From NCBI GenBank assembly GCA_016927635.1, contig JAFGMJ010000053.1, forward strand, positions 1 through 6,963: a stretch of DNA of 6,963 nucleotides, in the 5' to 3' direction. The notes beneath the pieces are model-generated. The model made no database searches. It was not told the DNA's origin and saw nothing but the letters and a program-made list of their open reading frames with translations. Of the stretch, positions 1 through 5,687 are shown piece after piece; the stretch's first letter is position 1; every line of letters begins with the position of its first letter. The stretch is from Actinomycetota bacterium (GTDB lineage Bacteria; Actinomycetota; Humimicrobiia; Humimicrobiales; Humimicrobiaceae). The position numbers and the translations under genes are program-made.

Positions 1-1249
1 CCGGAAGTATATCTGATTCTATACCCTTAAAAATTTTTAAATCACTGTATTTTTCCTGTATATAATTGATGTTTTCAATATAGCCGGGGATTTTTTTGTC
101 GTCCAGGCCGCCCGCATAGGCAGCTGATTTTGAATGCTCTGTGACGCCGCAGTATTCAAATTTCATTTCTGTAAGCTTTTTTACTGCCTGCTCAATGCTC
201 ATATTTCCGTCAGAGCTGTCAGTGTGAAAATGAAAAAGCCCTCTTATATCTTTGTATGATATTATATCAGGAAGTCTATGCATGGCTGCAGCTTCTATCT
301 CGCCGGTATTTTCCCGCAGCTCCGGTTCAATATAGTCCATGCCGAATACAGAAAATATTTCTTTTTCACTGCTGCATTCTATTATTTTATCATCTTTAAA
401 AAGCCCGTATTCATTCATCTTCATGCCGCTTTTTTTTGCAAGAGAACGCATTGCAGTATTATGCTCTTTGCTCCCGGTAAAATGGTGCAGGGCATAAGGA
501 TACTGGAAATCATCAACAATCCTTATATCCACATTTATGCCGGAGTTTAATCTAATGCTTGATTTTGTCTCTCCCTTTGATATGATCTCATAAGCTTTAT
601 CCATATTCGTAAAATAATCCATAACTTCAGCAGGATTTTTTGTTGAGGCAACAATATCTATATCTTTTATGACTTCTTTTTTCCTGCGCAGGCTTCCGGC
701 TATGCTGCAGTTATTCACATATTTAAAGGCCTTCAGTTTTGATATTATCTTTTCTGCCTCTTTTATGATTGCACCGTATAAAAACCTGTCCTTGAATTTT
801 TTTATGATATCTATGCCATGCAGTATATTTTCCTGGGTCTTTTTACCAAATCCCGGAAGGGATGCCAGCATGTCATTTGCACATGCAGACTCAAGCTCTG
901 CAATTGTTGAAATTTGCAGGTTATCATAAAGGTATTTGATTTTTTTAGGGCCAAGTCCGGGGATTTTAAGCATTTCGATAAGCCCAGGCGGCGTAGAGGC
1001 AAGAAGTTCTTCATATAATTCAAGCCTGTTGGCCCTGGCGAGTTCAAATACCTGGCCTGCGATGCTTTTTCCAATGCCCTTGATTTCAAGAAGTTTTTCA
1101 ACAGTGATATCTTTATTTATCTCCATATCTGATATTTCAAGCGCCCGTGCGGCCATCTGGTAAGCCCTTATTTTGAAGAAACTCTCATCTTTGAGCTCAT
1201 AGAGCACACTGATGTCATTAAGCACTGTTACTATTTCTTTTTTATCCAT
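1..1249 (-). CDS. polX: DNA polymerase X family protein with PHP domain (PolX), 3' part beyond window edge
   Basis: The minus strand reads open for 416 codons from the ATG at 1249-1247 to the left edge; the C-terminus lies outside. Bacterial PolX is a gap-filling repair polymerase, usually about 570 residues, so roughly 155 residues of the PHP domain are missing. Three helix-hairpin-helix motifs are visible near residues 53-67 (KGIGKS), 94-108 (PGLGPKK) and 128-142 (PGFGKK). The nucleotidyltransferase palm has GSLRR at 185-189, DID at 196-198 and VDIR at 240-243, giving the three metal-binding aspartates D196, D198 and D241. A TGSKEHN motif lies at 258-264. The PHP metallo-nuclease domain starts near 335 with HFHTDSSDG (340-348), TEHS (370-373) and GIESDIL (409-415), so the visible metal ligands are intact. 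In characterised PolX enzymes the PHP domain gives 3'-5' exonuclease or AP-endonuclease activity. The gene runs divergently from the dodecin gene and has only a weak ribosome binding site. Confidence 0.95.
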   Translation of the reverse strand, partial: MDKKEIVTVLNDISVLYELKDESFFKIRAYQMAARALEISDMEINKDITVEKLLEIKGIGKSIAGQVFELARANRLELYEELLASTPPGLIEMLKIPGLGPKKIKYLYDNLQISTIAELESACANDMLASLPGFGKKTQENILHGIDIIKKFKDRFLYGAIIKEAEKIISKLKAFKYVNNCSIAGSLRRKKEVIKDIDIVASTKNPAEVMDYFTNMDKAYEIISKGETKSSIRLNSGINVDIRIVDDFQYPYALHHFTGSKEHNTAMRSLAKKSGMKMNEYGLFKDDKIIECSSEKEIFSVFGMDYIEPELRENTGEIEAAAMHRLPDIISYKDIRGLFHFHTDSSDGNMSIEQAVKKLTEMKFEYCGVTEHSKSAAYAGGLDDKKIPGYIENINYIQEKYSDLKIFKGIESDILP

Positions 1250-1282
1250 AATGCAGTCCGTTATATTTATTTATAACTATAT

Positions 1283-1288
1283 ATTATA
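1283..1288 (-). promoter_or_regulatory. Possible -10 box of the polX promoter
   Basis: On the minus strand this reads TATAAT, a perfect -10 hexamer, about 33 bases upstream of the polX start codon. No good -35 box sits 16-18 bases further upstream; that stretch is T-rich. In such AT-rich DNA a chance match is quite possible, so the call rests on the exact hexamer and the plausible leader length. Confidence 0.35.
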
Positions 1289-1349
1289 GAGTAAATAAAA
1301 CTGAGAAAATACAGCTCATTAAATGCAAACCAAAAAATATCTGGAAAAA

Positions 1350-1379
1350 TTTTCATATAAGCTTTTTTAATAGTACAAT
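1350..1379 (+). promoter_or_regulatory. Possible promoter of the dodecin gene
   Basis: TTTTCA (1350-1355, four of six matches to the -35 consensus) is followed after 18 bases by TACAAT (1374-1379, five of six matches to the -10 consensus). This would start transcription near 1386, giving a leader of about 35 bases that contains the strong ribosome binding site. It is a weak call because the region is very AT-rich. Confidence 0.3.
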
Positions 1380-1406
1380 AACTATGAAGAATTTAAAAAA
1401 TTTTTT

Positions 1407-1413
1407 AAGGAGG
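1407..1413 (+). promoter_or_regulatory. Shine-Dalgarno site that sets the dodecin start
   Basis: AAGGAGG lies 6 bases before the ATG at 1420. An upstream in-frame ATG at 1384 would extend the protein by 12 residues, but its leader has no ribosome binding site. That extension would also place this Shine-Dalgarno site inside the coding region and add a tail not found in dodecins. The start is therefore 1420. Confidence 0.9.
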
Positions 1414-1419
1414 TATTAT

Positions 1420-1626
1420 ATGTCAGTAGTTAAAGTATCTGAAATAAAAGTATCCTCAACATTAAGTTTTGATGATGCCATAAAAGAAGGCATAGCAAGG
1501 GCCCACAAAACTCTAAGGAATGTAAAATCAGCATGGATAAGCGATATGGAGGTAATTGTCGATGACAGCGGCAACATTTCCGAATACAGAGTGCTGATGA
1601 GGGTTTCCTTTATGCTGGATGATTGA
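1420..1626 (+). CDS. Dodecin family flavin-binding protein
   Basis: This 68-residue protein matches the usual dodecin length and pattern. Dodecins are small cytoplasmic beta-alpha-beta-beta proteins that form hollow dodecamers and hold pairs of stacked flavins (riboflavin, FMN or related), acting as a flavin store or buffer. The family signature is visible: a first strand (VVKVSEIKVSS, 3-13), FDDAIKEGIARAHKTLRN (17-34) forming the helix, and W39 at the position of the tryptophan that stacks on the isoalloxazine ring. A C-terminal strand pair ends in EYRVLMRVSFML (55-66). Where the archaeal protein has a flavin-contacting glutamine in this strand, this one has R57, as in many bacterial dodecins from memory of the family. 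The next gene starts 126 bp downstream with its own ribosome binding site, so shared transcription is possible but not shown. Confidence 0.93.
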   Translation: MSVVKVSEIKVSSTLSFDDAIKEGIARAHKTLRNVKSAWISDMEVIVDDSGNISEYRVLMRVSFMLDD

Positions 1627-1676
1627 AGTAAAAAAACCAGCTTCATTGATAAAATAAAAAAGAGTTTATTTATTTT

Positions 1677-1708
1677 TATATTAGATTTAAAAGTTAAATC
1701 GTAATATA
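1677..1708 (+). other. AT-rich inverted repeat (hairpin) between the dodecin and LysM genes
   Basis: TATATTA plus GATTTAA (1677-1690) pairs with TTAAATC plus TAATATA (1694-1708) across a 3-base loop, with one bulged G at 1701, giving 14 base pairs. Only two G-C or C-G bases contribute. A run of seven T (1724-1730) follows, but 15 bases beyond the stem, which is too far for a classic intrinsic terminator. It could be a weak terminator for the dodecin gene, an mRNA-stabilising 3' hairpin or a protein-binding site. Confidence 0.4.
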
Positions 1709-1713
1709 AGCTA

Positions 1714-1719
1714 TATAAT
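1714..1719 (+). promoter_or_regulatory. Possible -10 box upstream of the LysM gene
   Basis: TATAAT matches the -10 consensus exactly and lies about 33 bases before the start codon of the LysM gene. No recognisable -35 hexamer is found at the right distance; that position falls inside the right arm of the 1677-1708 inverted repeat. A regulator or hairpin there could affect this promoter, but the AT-rich context makes chance a real alternative. Confidence 0.25.
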
Positions 1720-1752
1720 ATTATTTTTTTAAAAATACAAAAGGAGGGCAAA

Positions 1753-2232
1753 ATGGCTTTAAGTGATGAAATGAAGGCGCGAATGGCAGGAGCTAAGACA
1801 TCTAAGCAGGACGCAGAAGCGCTGAAGAAAAAAATACAGGCAGAAAAAAATGCCAAAGCTGTAAAAGTAAAGGCTGACATACTTGCAAAGCAGCGGGCAG
1901 CAGCGCAAAAAACCAGTTCTGTTGCAGGAGCAGCTTTGGGCTCTACTCAAAAAACAGCTTCAGGGGTATCAAAAAAAATCGTAGCAGGTAGCCCGGTTGG
2001 CCTGGGCTTAGGTAAAGCAGCTGCCCCAGGCGCTAAAATAATTGCCCAGTATACAGTCAAAAAAGGCGATACATTAAGCCAGATAGCAAAAGACCATTAT
2101 GGTTCCGCCAGCAAAAAGTACTGGGAGCTCATACAGCAGGCAAATAAAGATATCATTAAAGATGCCAGCCTTATAAAACCCGGACAGGTCTTTAAAATAC
2201 CTGAGCTGCCGCTAGAGCTTAAGAAAAAATAA
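1753..2232 (+). CDS. LysM domain protein without signal peptide
   Basis: The 159-residue protein starts 4 bases after a strong AAGGAGGG site (1741-1748). Residues 1-55 are rich in Lys, Ala and Glu and should form a long charged helix or coiled coil. Residues 56-98 are a Gly/Ala/Ser-rich, probably flexible linker. Residues 99-152 form one LysM domain: YTVKKGDTLSQIAKDHYG (100-117), YWELIQQAN (123-131) and LIKPGQVFKIP (140-150) are the classic blocks. LysM usually binds N-acetylglucosamine-containing glycans such as peptidoglycan. However, there is no hydrophobic signal segment, lipobox or transmembrane helix, so the protein looks cytoplasmic unless exported unconventionally. Cytoplasmic LysM proteins are known, for example the BON-LysM potassium-binding protein Kbp (YgaU), but no BON domain is present here. 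The specific role is unknown. Confidence 0.85.
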   Translation: MALSDEMKARMAGAKTSKQDAEALKKKIQAEKNAKAVKVKADILAKQRAAAQKTSSVAGAALGSTQKTASGVSKKIVAGSPVGLGLGKAAAPGAKIIAQYTVKKGDTLSQIAKDHYGSASKKYWELIQQANKDIIKDASLIKPGQVFKIPELPLELKKK

Positions 2233-2298
2233 TATTTTTTTACACAGCGTAATTTAAAATTTTTTATAAAAATTTATTTTAATAAAATATAAAAAGTG

Positions 2299-2325
2299 TT
2301 TTATGCTGAATGCATAAGAATTTTT
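2299..2325 (+). terminator. Probable intrinsic terminator after the LysM gene
   Basis: TTATGC (2301-2306) and GCATAA (2312-2317) pair across a TGAAT loop. One G-U and one T-A pair extend the stem to 2299-2319, and TTTTT follows at 2321-2325. The stem is short with only two G-C pairs, so termination may be partial. It lies about 70 bases after the LysM stop. An AT-only inverted repeat at 2257-2275 (8-bp arms, TAT loop) lies closer to the stop but is weaker. Confidence 0.4.
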
Positions 2326-2407
2326 AGTATGCTGCCAGTTATATACTTTTTACTATTATCCTCGTTTAACCTCCCGGCGGAATGCAGACATGCCGTATTG
2401 TAATGTA

Positions 2408-2436
2408 TTGACAGAAAAACGTTTTTCTGTTATATA
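2408..2436 (+). promoter_or_regulatory. Promoter of the LacI-family regulator and probably the methyltransferase operon
   Basis: TTGACA (2408-2413), a perfect -35 box, is followed after exactly 17 bases by TATATA (2431-2436), a four-of-six -10 box. Transcription would start around 2442-2444, directly at the ATG at 2445. The spacer is filled by a perfect palindrome that also covers the end of the -35 box, so a bound repressor would block polymerase. No equally good promoter is seen in the 51-bp gap before the corrinoid protein gene, which supports co-transcription of the downstream genes. Confidence 0.7.
2411..2430 (+). promoter_or_regulatory. Predicted LacI-family operator, perfect 20-bp palindrome
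   Basis: ACAGAAAAAC is followed directly by its exact reverse complement GTTTTTCTGT, with CG at the centre (2420-2421). LacI/PurR-family operators are typically even palindromes with a central CG into which the hinge-helix leucine inserts; the core AAACGTTT is the same as in PurR sites. The adjacent regulator has the matching hinge leucine. Its place across the -35 box and spacer indicates autorepression. Confidence 0.75.
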
Positions 2437-2444
2437 TATACACT

Positions 2445-3482
2445 ATGAAAAAATCTTTTAAAAAACCTTCTATAAAAGACATTGCAAGAGAATCCGGTGT
2501 GGCCATATCAACTGTTTCACACGTTATCAACAGGACAAAGTTTGTTTCGGAAAAAAATACAAAAGCTGTACAAAAAGCCATAAATAAACTCGGTTACAGG
2601 CCCAATATACTGGCAAGGGGGCTAAGGACCAAAAGCATGCGCACAATTGGAGTAATACTTCCTGACATTTCCCAGCCCTATTTTGCCCAGGTACTTAGAG
2701 GCATTGAAGCAGTTGCAAGGTCAAGAAACTATACATTAATTTTGGGCTGCACATTCTATGATATTTATGAAGAAGAAAGACAGATGAACACCATGATTGA
2801 CCAGGCAATCGACGGTCTTTTATTTTTTTGCGGCTATGATTCATACAAGCATATTAAAAAAGCCCATAAATCAAATATTCCTGTAGTTGTGCTTGACAGG
2901 GAGCTTGAAGATAAAGAAATACCATCTGTACTTATTGATAATACTTTGGCAATGAAAAAAGCTTTTCAGTATCTTTACGATCTCGGACACAGGAAAATAG
3001 GCTTTATAACATTTCCTTTTGATAATCAGACAACGATACGCAGAAGATATGAGGGCTATTGCCAGGGACTGAAAGATAATGGCCTTGATTATGACCCTGA
3101 TATAGTTGTAATAGACGACCTGCTAAGGCTTGATGAGCTAAAAGGCACCTACAAACTAATTAAAATAAAGACGGAGCAGAAAAAAATTGCAACCGCATAC
3201 CTTAACCTTGCTGATTTTCTTGCAATAGGCGCGATGCATGCATTTAAGGAGGTCGGTTACAGTGTACCCGGCGATGTCTCACTTATGGGATTCAATAATG
3301 AGATTATTTGTGAGTTTTCAGACCCGCCGCTGACCACCGTTAAACAGCCTAAAAAAATAATGGGCGCAACTGCTGCAGACCTTATACTTGATATGGTTGA
3401 AGGCAAAAAGATTGAAAATAAAAATATTATCCTTGAGACGGAAATAATAGTCAGGGGCTCAACTGCCAGCCCTAAAACATAA
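2445..3482 (+). CDS. LacI/GalR-family transcriptional regulator
   Basis: This 345-residue protein has the normal family length and layout. The N-terminal helix-turn-helix spans about residues 9-30 (IKDIARESGVAISTVSHVIN), with recognition-helix residues I21, S22 and H26; the histidine matches TVSHVIN of PurR. The hinge GYRPNILARGL (50-60) carries L60 for minor-groove insertion. A periplasmic-binding-protein-like ligand and dimer domain runs from about 66 to 340, with GVILPD (69-74), DGLLFF (123-128), DLGHRKIGFI (179-188), GDVSLMGFNN (276-285) and PPLTTVKQP (294-302). Most relatives sense sugars or nucleosides. The ligand pocket is somewhat unusual: LAD (255-257) replaces the common AND and GFNN replaces GFDD, so the ligand cannot be inferred. 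No Shine-Dalgarno site precedes the ATG. There is no alternative ATG before the DNA-binding domain, and an in-frame TGA at 2409-2411 limits upstream extension, so this start stands. Confidence 0.93.
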   Translation: MKKSFKKPSIKDIARESGVAISTVSHVINRTKFVSEKNTKAVQKAINKLGYRPNILARGLRTKSMRTIGVILPDISQPYFAQVLRGIEAVARSRNYTLILGCTFYDIYEEERQMNTMIDQAIDGLLFFCGYDSYKHIKKAHKSNIPVVVLDRELEDKEIPSVLIDNTLAMKKAFQYLYDLGHRKIGFITFPFDNQTTIRRRYEGYCQGLKDNGLDYDPDIVVIDDLLRLDELKGTYKLIKIKTEQKKIATAYLNLADFLAIGAMHAFKEVGYSVPGDVSLMGFNNEIICEFSDPPLTTVKQPKKIMGATAADLILDMVEGKKIENKNIILETEIIVRGSTASPKT

Positions 3483-3533
3483 TTAATGCAAGTTAAATGT
3501 CATTTTGATTTTAATAAAGAAAGGAAAACATAA

Positions 3534-4181
3534 ATGCCAGACCCAATACAGAGCTTAAAAGACATAGTGCTAAACTTTGATATCGACAGCGCAGAAAAAA
3601 CCGCAAAAGATGCACTGCAGCAGGGAATAGATCCCCTTGAAGCAGCTGCCGCCCTCACTGAGGCTATAAGGCATGTAGGGGATGAATTTGGAAAAGGCGA
3701 GCTTTTTCTGCCTGATCTTGTGTGCGCATCAGAGGTATTAAAAAAAGCCTTTCCGCCAATAAACGAGGCAATAGAGAAAAAAGGCTCTGCCCAGACCTCT
3801 CTCGGAAAAGTAATAATAGGCACAGTATTTGGAGACATACACTCCATAGGGAAAGGCATGGTGTCAACTCTTCTTTATGCTGCAGGATTTAAGGTAGTTG
3901 ATCTTGGCATAAACGTCAAAGGCGAGGAATTTTTAAAAGCGGTAAAAGAGGAAAAAGCTGATGTGCTTGCAATGTCTGCGCTTTTGACCACAACAGCCAT
4001 GGAACAGAAAAAAGTAATAGAGGGCTTAAAAGATGCAGGCATAAGAGATAAGGTAAAGGTAGTTGTAGGGGGAAGCCCCATAAACCAGGAATTTGCCGAC
4101 TCAATAGGCGCAGATGGTTATGGCGCAACTGCGCCTGAAGGCGTAAAAGTCGTAAAAAGGCTTCTTGGGATAAAAGACTGA
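3534..4181 (+). CDS. Corrinoid (cobamide-binding) methyltransferase protein, MttC/MtaC type
   Basis: This 215-residue protein has the length and two-domain layout of the corrinoid shuttle proteins of methyltransferase systems. It carries a cobamide that accepts a methyl group from one methyltransferase and donates it to another. Residues 1-85 form the helical cap domain, including the conserved VGDEFGKGELFLPDLVCASE stretch (48-67). Residues 90-215 form the Rossmann-like B12 domain with GDIHSIGKGMV (100-110). In this motif D101, H103 and G106 fit DxHxxG, and H103 is the lower axial cobalt ligand. SALLTTT (148-154), VGGSPI (178-183) and GADGYGATA (192-200) line the nucleotide-tail pocket. The ATG follows AAAGGA (3520-3525) by 8 bases. 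It lies 51 bp after the regulator and 22 bp before the MttB-family gene, which is its likely methyl donor. No reductive activase (RamA type) is within the window. Confidence 0.93.
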   Translation: MPDPIQSLKDIVLNFDIDSAEKTAKDALQQGIDPLEAAAALTEAIRHVGDEFGKGELFLPDLVCASEVLKKAFPPINEAIEKKGSAQTSLGKVIIGTVFGDIHSIGKGMVSTLLYAAGFKVVDLGINVKGEEFLKAVKEEKADVLAMSALLTTTAMEQKKVIEGLKDAGIRDKVKVVVGGSPINQEFADSIGADGYGATAPEGVKVVKRLLGIKD

Positions 4182-4203
4182 TTATTAATAAAAAGGAGGA
4201 GAG

Positions 4204-5652
4204 ATGCAAAAGGGATTTAAAAGAAATTTTGAACCTGTCAGGGTGCTTTCTGATTCACAGATTGAACAGATACATACCGCTACATTAAATGTTCTTGATG
4301 TTACCGGTTTTAAATATGAGTCAAAAAAAGCCCTAAAAATTCTTGAAGAGCATGGATGCAGGATAAATTATGATTCAATGGTGGCAAAAATACCTCCAAG
4401 CCTTGTTGAATGGGCCATTTCAAAAACGCCTTCAAGCTTTTATCTTAAGGCCAGGGATGAGCAAAAAAGCATGAGGTTTGGCGGCAATACAATGTATTTT
4501 ATGAACTCGGCAGGCGCCAGGTATGTAGACATTGATACCGGGATTGTGACAATGCCGACTCTTGAGCAGAACAATAATGCAGTGATAGTTTCAGATTACC
4601 TTGATTCAGTGCATGTTTTTCCTTCCTATACCCCTTATTTTGAGATGGAAGGCGTTCCTCCGGTTATGAGCTGCCCGGTTTCCTGCGCCCAGAGGCACAG
4701 GTTTTCAACAAAGCCCTCAAGAGGGGCCCAGCCGACTGATTCGTTTATTTGGGAAACGCAAATTGCCCAGGCAGTTGGTGCGCAGCTATTGGGCTGTGTG
4801 GAAGGCGCAGCTCCTCTGTCACTTGCAGAAGATCCCTGCAATGCCGCATTTTATTATCTGGAAGCCGGCTTTCCTGTATATATAGCATCAGGCTCAATTA
4901 TGGGCGGCTCGCATCCCGTAACAGTTGCAGGCGCATCAGTTTCTCACAACGCAGAGCTTTTAGCAATCACCGTGCTTCTTCAGTGCATAAGTCCCGGCTG
5001 CGGAGTAATAGCCAATAATTTTGTATCAGCCATGAATATGCAGACAGGGGATTTAAATTTCGGCACGGCAGCCATTGCGCTTCATCAGATGGCATATAAC
5101 CAGATATGGCATTCATTTTACAAAATACCTGTTAATAATACTGGTTCAGCATTTTCAAACTCTAAATTAATTGATTACCAGCTCGGCGCTGAAAAACTTC
5201 CGCTCGCCACCGCATCAGCCCTTTCCGGCGCAAATTTAATTGTGCTGCACGGAGGAGTCACTGCAGAGCTTGCATATAATCCTGTCCTTGCAATTATTGA
5301 TGAGGATGTTGCAAATACATTAGGGCACATTATAGGGGGTTTTAAAGTAGATGATGAAACAATAGGCCTTGATGTCATAGACCAGGTCGGTTCAGACGGC
5401 ACATTTTTGAATTCGCAGCAGACAAGGAAAATGTGGAAAACAGAAGACTACATACCGCAAATGTTTGACAAATCATCTTACCAGGAATGGATAAACACCG
5501 GTAAAAAAACTGTTATAGATAAAGCAAAAGAAAAATACGAAGAAATAATTTCGACACACAAGCCGGTGCCGCTGACGCCTGAACAGGACAGGCAAATAGA
5601 CAGGATTTTAAAAGAGGCAACAGAGTATTACAGGAAAAAAGGTCTTTTATGA
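4204..5652 (+). CDS. MttB-family (trimethylamine methyltransferase-like) corrinoid methyltransferase, non-pyrrolysine
   Basis: The 482-residue protein follows AAGGAGG (4193-4199) by 4 bases. Family landmarks include YVDIDTG (107-113), a core with GGSHPVTVAGA and HNAELLA, then SNSKLIDYQLGAEK (318-331), and a C-terminal tail with Q405-W429 and PLTPEQDRQIDRIL. MttB-family enzymes are TIM-barrel methyltransferases that move a methyl group from quaternary or tertiary amines to the cobamide of a partner corrinoid protein, here the upstream gene. Archaeal MttB needs pyrrolysine at an in-frame amber codon. No TAG interrupts this frame, so it belongs with non-pyrrolysine homologues such as glycine betaine methyltransferase MtgB. 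Several usually conserved blocks differ: FGTAAIAL where GxPE is common, and GSDGTFLNSQQT where GPGGHFL..HT is common, judged from memory of the family. It may therefore act on an unusual substrate, which I cannot name. Confidence 0.9.
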   Translation: MQKGFKRNFEPVRVLSDSQIEQIHTATLNVLDVTGFKYESKKALKILEEHGCRINYDSMVAKIPPSLVEWAISKTPSSFYLKARDEQKSMRFGGNTMYFMNSAGARYVDIDTGIVTMPTLEQNNNAVIVSDYLDSVHVFPSYTPYFEMEGVPPVMSCPVSCAQRHRFSTKPSRGAQPTDSFIWETQIAQAVGAQLLGCVEGAAPLSLAEDPCNAAFYYLEAGFPVYIASGSIMGGSHPVTVAGASVSHNAELLAITVLLQCISPGCGVIANNFVSAMNMQTGDLNFGTAAIALHQMAYNQIWHSFYKIPVNNTGSAFSNSKLIDYQLGAEKLPLATASALSGANLIVLHGGVTAELAYNPVLAIIDEDVANTLGHIIGGFKVDDETIGLDVIDQVGSDGTFLNSQQTRKMWKTEDYIPQMFDKSSYQEWINTGKKTVIDKAKEKYEEIISTHKPVPLTPEQDRQIDRILKEATEYYRKKGLL

Positions 5653-5687
5653 TAATTAATTAAAATCAATTATTTTTGAGGAAAATC

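Noticed and set aside
278..1163. Several plus-strand open frames and one other minus-strand frame of 75-96 codons
   Set aside because: They overlap the polX gene, whose frame gives a full match to PolX motifs; the alternatives show no domain pattern or ribosome binding site.
1393..1408. Sixteen-base AT palindrome (TTAAAAAA/TTTTTTAA) before the dodecin ribosome binding site
   Set aside because: It has no loop and only A and T, as expected by chance in this spacer; no function can be supported.
1384..1419. Twelve-residue N-terminal extension of dodecin from the ATG at 1384
   Set aside because: No ribosome binding site precedes it, while AAGGAGG sits correctly before the ATG at 1420, and dodecins begin at that point.
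1416..1880. Minus-strand frame of 154 codons opposite the dodecin and LysM genes
   Set aside because: It spans two well-supported plus-strand genes and their spacer and its product is a low-complexity Ser/Phe/Leu-rich sequence, typical of an antisense shadow.
2340..2407. GC-richer patch with GCTGCCAG and CTCCCGGCGG upstream of the regulator, considered as a cobalamin riboswitch
   Set aside because: The B12-box and the expected long multi-stem layout are absent and the region is too short; it also lies before the regulator's own promoter.
3500..5402. Other-frame ORFs of 67-119 codons across the corrinoid protein and MttB-family genes
   Set aside because: They are shadows of the two recognised coding regions, with no independent start signals or recognisable domains.
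1420..5652. Absence of TAG among the five visible stop codons (three TGA, two TAA) as a hint of pyrrolysine use
   Set aside because: Five genes are too few in AT-rich DNA to infer TAG avoidance, and the MttB-family gene has no in-frame TAG.
5652..5677. AT-only inverted repeat plus T run between the MttB-like and UroD-like genes, considered as a terminator
   Set aside because: The stem is only 6 A-T pairs with a 10-base loop and it abuts the next ribosome binding site, so operon readthrough is more likely.
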